This document shows, piece after piece, positions 1-5,397 of a stretch of DNA of 5,721 nucleotides (the first letter of the stretch is position 1; every line of letters starts with the position of its first letter). The stretch is from an uncultured Prevotellaceae bacterium. Lineage in GTDB: Bacteria; Bacteroidota; Bacteroidia; Bacteroidales; Bacteroidaceae. The translations under genes and the position numbers were made by a program. The notes beneath the pieces are model-generated. The model worked only from the letters and a program-made list of their open reading frames with translations, did no database searches and was not told the origin of the DNA. The stretch is taken from contig CALZJL010000087.1 in assembly GCA_945787625.1 (NCBI GenBank), positions 1-5,721 on the forward strand, given 5' to 3'.

Positions 1-1221
1 TTATTCGTATCTGATGGCTTCGATGGGGTCCATCATGGCGGCTTTGCGGGCTGGGACGTAGCCGAAGAGTAGTCCGATGGCGGCGCAGACTCCGAAGCTG
101 ACGAGGACGCTCCATAGGGGGACTGTGGCGGGGAGTCCGAGGGCTTGGGCGCCCCAGCTGGCGAGGTAGCCGAGGATGACGCCGATGACGCCGCCTGAGA
201 GGCTGATGAGTATGCTTTCGATGAGGAACTGGCGACTGATGTCTATGCCGCGGGCTCCGACGCTCATGCGGAGGCCTATCTCTTTGGTGCGCTCGGTGAC
301 GCTGACGAGCATGATGTTCATGATGCCTATGCCGGCTACGAGGAGGGAGAAGGCGGCGGCGACGACGAGTATGAGGGTGATGGAGTCCATGGTGGAGGAC
401 ATGGTTTCCATCCATTCTTGCTGGGAGCGGATGTTGAAGTTGTCGTCTTGGCCGGGTTTGATCTTGTGGGTGCGGCGTAGGACTTTGGTGATTTCGTCGA
501 TGGCGGCGTCGCTCTTGTCTTCGCTGATGGCGCTGGCGAGAATGCTGGAGAAGTAGGTCTGGGCGTTGATGCGCTTCATGACGGTGGTGTAGGGGGCGAT
601 GATGACGTTGTCTTGGTCCATGCCCCATGAGTTGTAGCCTTTGCTCTTGAGTATGCCGATGATGCGGAAGGGTATGCTCTTGAAGCGTATGGTCTTGCCG
701 ACGGCGTCGTAGTCTTTGTCGCCAAAGAGTTCTTTGACGACGGTGGTGCCCACGAGACAGACTTTGGAGCTTTTCTTGATGTCGTCGTCGTCGAAGTTGT
801 CGCCGTCGCTGATCTCCCAAAGGCGTATGTCGAGGTAGCTGGAATTGCCTCCGTAGATGGTGCTGGTGGTGTTGTTGTTGCCGTAGATGACTTGACCGCT
901 GGAGTTGACTTCGGGGCTGATATTGGTGACGAGGGTGAGCTCTGTGAGGAGTGCTTCGTAGTCGGGCTGCTTGAGGGTCTGCATGGCGCTGGGGTCTTGG
1001 CGGACACCGCCTCGCATGTCGGCTCCGGGGCGTATGGTGAGGAGGTTGGTGCCCATCTTGGAGAGCTCGGCGCGGGTCTGCTCTTTGGAGCCTTGGCCTA
1101 TAGCCATCATGATGATGACGGCTGCTACTCCGATGATGATGCCGAGGGTGGAGAGTAGGGTGCGGCTTTTGTTGCTGAGTATGGCTGTGATTGCTACTCG
1201 AAATAGGTTGAGGATACTCAT
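1..1221 (-). CDS. MacB/FtsX-family ABC transporter permease
   Basis: This is the inner-membrane permease of a MacAB-type efflux pump, 406 residues, complete with a TAA stop at the window edge. Visible layout: a short cytoplasmic start, TM1 at about residues 21-42 (LLSTLGIIIGVAAVIIMMA), a large periplasmic MacB_PCD-type domain at about 43-278, then an FtsX domain with TM2 at about 280-307, TM3 at about 333-356 and TM4 at about 367-389. After TM2 comes the conserved cytoplasmic segment TERTKEIGLRMSVGAR (309-324), the usual contact with the ATPase. The end, PARKAAMMDPIEAIRYE, is the family's typical terminus. The four-TM, single-periplasmic-domain topology matches MacB-type mechanotransmission permeases, in which ATP hydrolysis drives periplasmic shape changes instead of transport through the membrane. 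There is no fused ATPase domain; that is the gene just upstream, ending 18 nt away. No Shine-Dalgarno sequence precedes the ATG. The residue range 144-147 is four Asp encoded by GAC repeats. The substrate is unknown: drug, peptide, lipid or lipoprotein precursor are all possible. Confidence 0.95.
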   Translation of the reverse strand: MSILNLFRVAITAILSNKSRTLLSTLGIIIGVAAVIIMMAIGQGSKEQTRAELSKMGTNLLTIRPGADMRGGVRQDPSAMQTLKQPDYEALLTELTLVTNISPEVNSSGQVIYGNNNTTSTIYGGNSSYLDIRLWEISDGDNFDDDDIKKSSKVCLVGTTVVKELFGDKDYDAVGKTIRFKSIPFRIIGILKSKGYNSWGMDQDNVIIAPYTTVMKRINAQTYFSSILASAISEDKSDAAIDEITKVLRRTHKIKPGQDDNFNIRSQQEWMETMSSTMDSITLILVVAAAFSLLVAGIGIMNIMLVSVTERTKEIGLRMSVGARGIDISRQFLIESILISLSGGVIGVILGYLASWGAQALGLPATVPLWSVLVSFGVCAAIGLLFGYVPARKAAMMDPIEAIRYE

Positions 1222-1228
1222 AGTGTAC

Positions 1229-1240
1229 GTGTGTGTGTGT
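1229..1240. repeat. (GT)6 dinucleotide repeat between ATPase and permease genes
   Basis: Six perfect GT units on the plus strand, which is (AC)6 on the coding strand, fill most of the 18-nt gap between the ATPase stop and the permease ATG. The first A of the coding-strand repeat is the last base of the TAA stop. Dinucleotide tracts of this kind can change length by slippage; that would alter the gene spacing but not either protein. Confidence 0.9.
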
Positions 1241-2025
1241 TAGTCGTCTTGGGGTTGGGGGAGGGCTGCGAGTGCTTCGGCGGCGGAGAGTATGTTGGTG
1301 TTGTATGTGTCTTGGCGTATCTTGCCGTCGCGGAGCATGATGTTGCGGCTGGAGTATTGGGCTATCTCGGGGTTGTGGGTGACGAAGATGATGGTGCGGC
1401 CTTCGGCGTGGAGTCGCTGGAAGAGGACGAGCATCTCGAAGGAGGTGCGGGTGTCGAGGTTGCCGGTGGCTTCGTCGGCGAGTAGGACGGTGGGGTTGTT
1501 GACGAGGGCACGGGCTATGGCTACGCGTTGCATCTGTCCGCCGCTCATCTGGTTTGACTTGTGTTCGAGGCGATTACCGAGGCCTACTTCTTGTAGGGCT
1601 TTAATGGCGGCTTCGCGGCGTTGGCGGGCGTTGTAGTTGCGGTTGTACATGAGGGGAAGCTCGACGTTTTCGACAGCGGTGGTCTTGGGCAGGAGGTTGT
1701 AGTTTTGGAAGACGAAGCCTATCTTGCGGTTGCGTAGGACGGCTCGCTCGCGGCGTTTCATACCTCTGACGGAGACTCCGTCGAGGTAAAATTCGCCGCT
1801 GGTGGGGGTGTCGAGACAGCCTAACTGGTTGAGGAGGGTGCTCTTGCCTGAGCCTGAGGTGCCCATGATGGTGACAAACTCGCCTTCGTAGATTTTGAAT
1901 GTTATGCCGCGTAGGGCGTGGACGGTCTCGTCGCCTACCTTGAAGTCGCGACGTACGTCTTTTAGCTCGATGACGCACTTGCGGCCGTTGGAATCGATGT
2001 TGGTGTTTTCTTTAAACTCTGCCAT
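1240..2025 (-). CDS. MacB/LolD-family ABC transporter ATP-binding protein
   Basis: This is the cytoplasmic ATPase that powers the adjacent permease, 261 residues. All nucleotide-binding motifs are intact: Walker A GTSGSGKST (55-63, Lys61), Q-loop Gln107 in FVFQNYNLLP, signature MSGGQ (160-164), Walker B VLLADE (180-185, catalytic Glu185), D-loop GNLD, and H-loop His217 in FVTHNPE. The VFQNYNLLP and ADEATGNLD stretches are characteristic of the MacB/LolD branch of ABC ATPases. The motif reads DEATGNLD where many homologues have DEPTGNLD, which does not touch a catalytic residue. About 15 extra residues precede the core fold, and a tail of about 20 residues ending PQPQDD follows it, so the protein is somewhat longer than the usual 220-235. 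The gene begins 9 nt after the adaptor stop and ends 18 nt before the permease. LolD-like lipoprotein release is an alternative role, but the adaptor and TolC neighbours favour efflux. Confidence 0.96.
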   Translation of the reverse strand: MAEFKENTNIDSNGRKCVIELKDVRRDFKVGDETVHALRGITFKIYEGEFVTIMGTSGSGKSTLLNQLGCLDTPTSGEFYLDGVSVRGMKRRERAVLRNRKIGFVFQNYNLLPKTTAVENVELPLMYNRNYNARQRREAAIKALQEVGLGNRLEHKSNQMSGGQMQRVAIARALVNNPTVLLADEATGNLDTRTSFEMLVLFQRLHAEGRTIIFVTHNPEIAQYSSRNIMLRDGKIRQDTYNTNILSAAEALAALPQPQDD

Positions 2026-2034
2026 GGCTCGGGG

Positions 2035-3195
2035 TTAGCTTTTTTTCTCTTTGTCTTTCTTTTTGTGCTTGGGCATGAAGGGGTTGCTGGCGGCTTCTTG
2101 CACTTCTTCGGGTGTGTTGCTTTGTATGGCGGTGATGACTTTGGTGCCGGGGGTGATGCCGCTCTTTATCTGGGTGATGCTGCCGTTGGTGGTACCAATC
2201 TCTACGGGGACGGACTTGATGGTGTTGCCTTGCCTGATCCAGACTTTGGATTTGGCTGCGTGGGCTGCGTCGTCGATGGTCTCATCGTCGCTGAGCATGG
2301 CTTGGTCGGGTGTGAAGCGGAGGGCTTTGGAGGGGACGCTGAGTGCGTCGTGGAGCTCAAGGGTGTAGATGGTGGCGTTGGCGGTGAGACCAGGCTTGAG
2401 CTTGAGGTCGTCGTTGGGGGCGGTGATGACGACTTCGTAGGTGACGACGTTGCTGGTGGTGGTGGCTTGCTGTCGGACTTGGGTGACTTGGCCGTCGAAG
2501 GTGTCGTTGGGGAAGGCGTCGACGGTGAAGCTGACGCGCTGGCCTTCGCGTACGTCGCCTATGTCGGCTTCGTCAACGTCGGCGATGACTCGCATCTGGG
2601 TGAGGTCTTGGGCTATCTGGAAGAGGGTGGGGGTGTTGAAGCTGGCGGCTACGGTCTGGCCTTCTTCGACTTCTTTGCTGAGGACTATGCCGTCGATGGG
2701 GCTGGTGATGGTGGCGTAGCCGAGGTTGGTCTTGGCTTTCTTGACGCTTTCGAGGCGTTGGCTGACGGTCTGCTTGGACTGGACGTAGGAGAGTTTGGCT
2801 TTGTCGTAGTCGTTGGCGCTGATGAGGCCTTTGTCGTAGAGGTTCTTGTAGCGTTCGTAGTTGAGCTTCTGGTATTCGTAGTCGCTTTGGGCGCTGCTGA
2901 GCATGGCTTGGGCTGATTCGAGCTCGCTGATGAGGTTGGTCTTGTCGAGCTCGGCGATGACTTGGCCTGCTTTGACGATGCTGTTGTAGTCGACGTAGAG
3001 CTTGCTGACAATGCCGCTGACTTGGGTGCCGACTTCGACGCTGGTCACGGGCTCGATGGTGCCGGTGGCGGTGATGCTTGTGGTGATGTCGCGTGGGGCG
3101 GCTTCTTGCTCTTCGATGGTGTTTTGGGTGGCTGGCTTGCATGAGCTCAGCATGAGTGCTGCAAGTGTGGCAGCAAGGGTGAGTTGTTTATTCAT
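2035..3195 (-). CDS. MacA-like periplasmic adaptor (HlyD/RND-type membrane fusion lipoprotein)
   Basis: This adaptor bridges the inner-membrane ABC transporter and the TolC channel, 386 residues. It starts with a lipoprotein signal peptide: Lys4, a hydrophobic core and the lipobox LSSC (16-19), so Cys19 should be lipidated. The residues after Cys19 (KPATQNT) lack the acidic stretch that exports lipoproteins to the surface in this phylum, which fits a periplasm-facing anchor. In order come a first biotinyl-lipoyl half (about 51-83), a coiled-coil hairpin (about 84-158), the second lipoyl half (about 160-196, ITSPIDGIVLSKEVEEGQ), a beta-barrel (about 200-276) and a membrane-proximal domain (about 284-360). 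The hairpin tip holds Arg115, Leu119 and Ser126, which fit the RxxxLxxxxxxS motif used by MacA/AcrA adaptors to dock on TolC. A lysine-rich tail (376-386) ends the protein. The ATG overlaps the TolC-family stop as ATGA, suggesting translational coupling and supporting this start. An RND pump adaptor is the alternative reading, but the downstream ABC genes argue for MacA-like. Confidence 0.95.
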   Translation of the reverse strand: MNKQLTLAATLAALMLSSCKPATQNTIEEQEAAPRDITTSITATGTIEPVTSVEVGTQVSGIVSKLYVDYNSIVKAGQVIAELDKTNLISELESAQAMLSSAQSDYEYQKLNYERYKNLYDKGLISANDYDKAKLSYVQSKQTVSQRLESVKKAKTNLGYATITSPIDGIVLSKEVEEGQTVAASFNTPTLFQIAQDLTQMRVIADVDEADIGDVREGQRVSFTVDAFPNDTFDGQVTQVRQQATTTSNVVTYEVVITAPNDDLKLKPGLTANATIYTLELHDALSVPSKALRFTPDQAMLSDDETIDDAAHAAKSKVWIRQGNTIKSVPVEIGTTNGSITQIKSGITPGTKVITAIQSNTPEEVQEAASNPFMPKHKKKDKEKKS

Positions 3196-4532
3196 AGTTG
3201 TAGTTCTTTGCCTTGATAGAATCGTAGGAGGGCTATGTTGTAGAGGGTGGTGTATTTGCTTTGGAGCATGTCTTGCTCGGCGGTGAGTATGAGATCGCGG
3301 CTCTGGAGTACGTCGACTACGTTGGTGAGTCCGTTGTTGAACTGTTCGTTGACGAGTTCGTAGCTGGTTTTCTGACTGGTGGCTTTGGCTTTGGCTGTGA
3401 GAAATTTTTGCTGGCCGTTGGTGGCGTTGAGCCAGTATTGCTCGATGGTGCTGGAGAGTTGGTTTTGCTGGTTCTGGAGTTCGAGCTCGGCGTTGGTCTT
3501 CTGGAGGAGGGCTTTGGCTTTGGCGGTCTTGGTCTTGCGGGCGTCCCAGATGGGTATGCTGAGGTTGACGGACGCGCTCATGTTGAGGTTGCCTTTGAGC
3601 TGCTGGGCAATGGTGTTGTCGCTGCCTGTGTTGTGGCTGTCGCTGATGCCTGCGCTGATGCCGATGGTGGGGTAGTAGCCGCGGCGTGCTATGTTGTATT
3701 GAAGCTCGGCGCTTTCGATGTCGAGCTGGGCGTTTTTGATCTCTGGACGGGTGGAGAGGGCCTCAGCGTAGACGCTGCTGGCTGTGGGTATGGGAGTCAT
3801 GATGGCTTCGTCGTCCAGGGGGGTGTCGGCTATGTCAAATTGGGTGTTGAGGTCGAGCTGGAGGAGGTTCTTGAGCTGTCGTTTGTAGTTGCTGAGGGTG
3901 GTCTGGTTGTTGACGATGTCGTATTTGGCACTTTCCCATTGGGCTTGGAGCTGGACGACGTCGGCTTTGGACATCTGTCCTTGGCGTTGCATTTCTTCGC
4001 CGCGTTCGTATTGCTGACGGGCTGTGGCGGCGAGCTCTTCGGAGACTTTGATGCTTTCGCGTGTGTAGAGTATCTGTATGTAGAGCTGGGCTATCTGTTC
4101 TTGGATGCTGAGCTCGCTGGTCTGGGTGGTGAGGCGGTTTTGCTGGTTGGTGAGGCGCTGGGCTTCGACTTGTTTGTAGTTGACGCCACCGTCCCATACG
4201 GTCCAGTTCATGCCGATGCTGTACGAGCTGTTGCTGCTGAGTTTCTTGCTTTGGTTGAGGACCTGACTTTCGCCTACGCGTATGCTCGATCCGTCGTCGA
4301 GGGGGCGGTAGGTGATGCCGTGTGAGGTGCTGAAACTCAGACTGGGCCAGAGGCTTGCTTTGGCTTGGGCGAGGGCTTCTTCGCCTGTCTGCTCTTGGAC
4401 GCGGTTTTTCTGTACGGTGACGTTGTTGTCGAGGGCGTAGCGTATGCACTGGTCGAGGGTCCATGTTTCTTGCGACGTGGCGGACGTGGCAATCATGGCG
4501 CTCATGGCGATGAGTAATAGTTTTTTGTTCAT
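3192..4532 (-). CDS. TolC-family outer membrane efflux channel
   Basis: This is the outer-membrane exit duct of the pump, 446 residues and the first gene of the operon. Residues 1-20 are a typical Sec signal peptide (MNKK, hydrophobic stretch, then ATSATS before Gln21), giving a mature start near QETWTLDQCIRYALDNN, the standard opening of OEP-domain proteins. The two-repeat OEP architecture is visible: repeat 1 at about 24-228 and repeat 2 at about 250-440. Each has long Gln/Ala-rich helices and a pair of beta-barrel segments. Barrel strands are marked by LWPSLSFSTSHG (61-72) with MNWTVWDGG (108-116) in repeat 1, and by YYPTIGISAGIS (286-297) with LSIPIWDARK (324-333) in repeat 2. Matching helix-turn signatures are MSKADVVQLQAQ (187-198) and LTNVVDVLQSRD (402-413). 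It lacks an N-terminal lipobox, so it is not an OprM-type lipoprotein. Length is normal for the family. It shares the ATGA overlap with the adaptor gene. Composition is very rich in Gln, Asn and Thr, in keeping with the A+C-rich coding strand. Confidence 0.95.
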   Translation of the reverse strand: MNKKLLLIAMSAMIATSATSQETWTLDQCIRYALDNNVTVQKNRVQEQTGEEALAQAKASLWPSLSFSTSHGITYRPLDDGSSIRVGESQVLNQSKKLSSNSSYSIGMNWTVWDGGVNYKQVEAQRLTNQQNRLTTQTSELSIQEQIAQLYIQILYTRESIKVSEELAATARQQYERGEEMQRQGQMSKADVVQLQAQWESAKYDIVNNQTTLSNYKRQLKNLLQLDLNTQFDIADTPLDDEAIMTPIPTASSVYAEALSTRPEIKNAQLDIESAELQYNIARRGYYPTIGISAGISDSHNTGSDNTIAQQLKGNLNMSASVNLSIPIWDARKTKTAKAKALLQKTNAELELQNQQNQLSSTIEQYWLNATNGQQKFLTAKAKATSQKTSYELVNEQFNNGLTNVVDVLQSRDLILTAEQDMLQSKYTTLYNIALLRFYQGKELQL

Positions 4533-4577
4533 CGGTTTTGGGGGTTATATGTCGGTTGTTTCACGCTTCTTTTGATA

Positions 4578-4585
4578 CAAATTTA
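4578..4585 (-). promoter_or_regulatory. Candidate -7 box for the efflux operon
   Basis: The minus strand reads TAAATTTG here, an exact match to the Bacteroidota -7 consensus TAnnTTTG. It lies 45 nt upstream of the tolC-family ATG, so a start site near 4571 would leave a leader of about 38 nt. No good TTTG-type -33 element is seen at the usual 19-21 bp spacing; that position is occupied by a tandem repeat instead. A missing -33 is compatible with activator-dependent transcription, but that is inference. Confidence 0.45.
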
Positions 4586-4589
4586 CGCA

Positions 4590-4605
4590 AAAGGTTTAAA
4601 GGTTT
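4590..4605. repeat. Tandem 8-bp repeat AAAGGTTT x2 next to the efflux promoter
   Basis: Two perfect head-to-tail copies of AAAGGTTT occupy 4590-4597 and 4598-4605. They sit directly upstream of the candidate efflux-operon -7 box at 4578-4585, covering the spacer and the place where a -33 element would be expected. The position suits an operator or activator site. The region is AT-rich, so chance repetition is possible. Confidence 0.5.
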
Positions 4606-4627
4606 TCTCTTTATCTATATTAATAAT

Positions 4628-4643
4628 TGTCAAAATGTCAAAA
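4628..4643. repeat. Tandem 8-bp repeat TGTCAAAA x2 between the divergent promoters
   Basis: Two perfect head-to-tail copies of TGTCAAAA occupy 4628-4635 and 4636-4643. On the minus strand each reads TTTTGACA, which contains both the Bacteroidota -33 core TTTG and a perfect TTGACA, though neither has a good -7 or -10 partner at normal spacing. On the plus strand the repeat falls just upstream of the candidate ribE -7 box, near its expected -33 region. It could bind a regulator affecting either gene. Confidence 0.5.
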
Positions 4644-4660
4644 AAGTAAAATTATATAGT

Positions 4661-4668
4661 TACTTTTG
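4661..4668 (+). promoter_or_regulatory. Candidate -7 box for ribE
   Basis: TACTTTTG matches the Bacteroidota -7 consensus TAnnTTTG exactly and lies 26 nt upstream of the ribE ATG at 4695. A start site near 4675 gives a leader of only about 20 nt. The -33 element is weak: TTGT at 4627-4630 is too far away, and nothing better sits at 19-21 bp. The leader is AT-rich without a Shine-Dalgarno sequence, as is usual in this phylum, and is too short to hold an FMN riboswitch. Confidence 0.5.
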
Positions 4669-4694
4669 CATTGTTAATTTAATCGATTGCTTAT

Positions 4695-5306
4695 ATGTTT
4701 AGCGGAATTGTCGAAGAGGGTGCGCGTGTGTTGCGCATCGTGCGTGAGGGTGATAATGTTCATTTTACACTCACGTGTAGTTTTGTGTCGGAGTTGAGGA
4801 TTGACCAGAGTGTGGCGCATAATGGGGTGTGTCTGACGGTGGTTGGTATTGATCTCGTGGAGGGCTCGTATGTGGTCACGGCGATGAGGGAGACTCTTGA
4901 GTGTTCGAATCTGGGGCTGCTCAAGGTGGGGGATGTGGTGAATGTGGAGCGTTCGATGTTGATGAATGGTCGTCTTGATGGGCATATCGTGCAGGGGCAT
5001 GTGGATCAGACGGCTGTATGTGTGGACGTGCAGAATCAGAATGGGAGCTTCCAGTTTACGTTTAGGTATGAGACGTGTAGGGATATGGTGAAGCGTGGCT
5101 ACTTGTGTGTTGACAAGGGGAGTGTGACGGTCAATGGTGTTAGTCTGACGGTGTGCAGGCCTGCTGATGATTCTTTCCAGGTGTGTATCATTCCGTATAC
5201 TTTTGAGCATACTAATTTCCATGATATTGTGGTGGGGAGTGTGGTAAATCTTGAGTTTGATATCATTGGCAAGTATATCGCGCGTATGAATGCTTTGCTG
5301 GGGTGA
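4695..5306 (+). CDS. ribE: Riboflavin synthase, alpha subunit
   Basis: This cytoplasmic enzyme, normally a homotrimer, joins two molecules of 6,7-dimethyl-8-ribityllumazine by exchange of a four-carbon unit, giving riboflavin and a pyrimidine that returns to the pathway. The protein has 203 residues, normal for the family, and two tandem lumazine-binding domains (about 1-97 and 98-194). It opens with the family hallmark MFSGIVEE. Domain 1 has SVAHNGVCLTV (39-49) and domain 2 has the matching KGSVTVNGVSLTV (141-153), plus IVQGHVDQT (98-106) at the domain 2 start. Residues known to matter in the E. coli enzyme have counterparts: Phe2, Ser39, Cys46, Ser150, Thr152 and Asp189. It contains eight cysteines (28, 46, 70, 109, 128, 138, 154, 164), seven encoded by TGT; only Cys46 has a known family role. 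The ATG is fixed by the MFSGIVEE start. It is divergent from the efflux operon and convergent with the malic enzyme gene, so it appears to be transcribed alone. Confidence 0.97.
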   Translation: MFSGIVEEGARVLRIVREGDNVHFTLTCSFVSELRIDQSVAHNGVCLTVVGIDLVEGSYVVTAMRETLECSNLGLLKVGDVVNVERSMLMNGRLDGHIVQGHVDQTAVCVDVQNQNGSFQFTFRYETCRDMVKRGYLCVDKGSVTVNGVSLTVCRPADDSFQVCIIPYTFEHTNFHDIVVGSVVNLEFDIIGKYIARMNALLG

Positions 5307-5336
5307 GTCGTTTGTTTTGTTTATTGAGGATAGAAA

Positions 5337-5381
5337 ACAGGAGATAGTGCTGTGTGGGGGCGCTGTCTCCTGTGTGTTTTT
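5337..5381. terminator. Bidirectional intrinsic terminator between ribE and the malic enzyme gene
   Basis: A 14-bp stem pairs 5337-5350 (ACAGGAGATAGTGC) with 5360-5373 (GCGCTGTCTCCTGT), with two G-U wobbles as read on the plus strand and a 9-nt loop TGTGTGGGG. On the plus strand a short TG spacer leads into TTTTT at 5377-5381 and further T-rich sequence, suiting ribE. On the minus strand the stem is followed by TTTTC (5336-5332), a shorter T tract, suiting the malic enzyme transcript. It lies 30 nt past the ribE stop and 16 nt past the malic enzyme stop. Confidence 0.85.
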
Positions 5382-5397
5382 ATTTCCAGCCTTGTGG

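Noticed and set aside
781..792. GTC triplet repeat as a possible variable repeat
   Set aside because: Only four units encoding Asp144-147 in the permease periplasmic domain; too short and in coding frame, with no sign of instability.
1249..1267. G-rich stretch TTGGGGTTGGGGGAGGG, possible G-quadruplex or telomere-like repeat
   Set aside because: Only three G runs of three or more are present, short of the four needed for a canonical quadruplex, and the bases encode the PQPQ tail of the ATPase.
2065..2916. Plus-strand open frame (283 codons) antisense to the adaptor gene
   Set aside because: Low-complexity Gly/Val/Asp-rich translation without any domain, entirely opposite the well-supported adaptor; a composition artefact.
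3261..4325. Long plus-strand open frame (354 codons) antisense to the TolC-family gene
   Set aside because: It is rich in Val, Gly, Phe, Leu and Ala with no recognisable domain, and lies wholly opposite a clear TolC-family gene. The G+T-rich plus strand makes such stop-free frames likely.
4627..4660. Sigma70-like promoter TTGTCA with TATAGT on the plus strand
   Set aside because: The spacing is 22 bp, outside the workable range, and the phylum's main sigma factor uses TAnnTTTG, which is found just downstream.
4669..4694. FMN riboswitch upstream of ribE
   Set aside because: Only about 26 nt separate the promoter box from the ATG, with no conserved stems, so the element cannot fit.
4674..5222. 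Minus-strand open frame (182 codons) antisense to ribE
   Set aside because: His/Thr/Ile-rich translation without family features, overlapping a fully conserved riboflavin synthase gene and its promoter.
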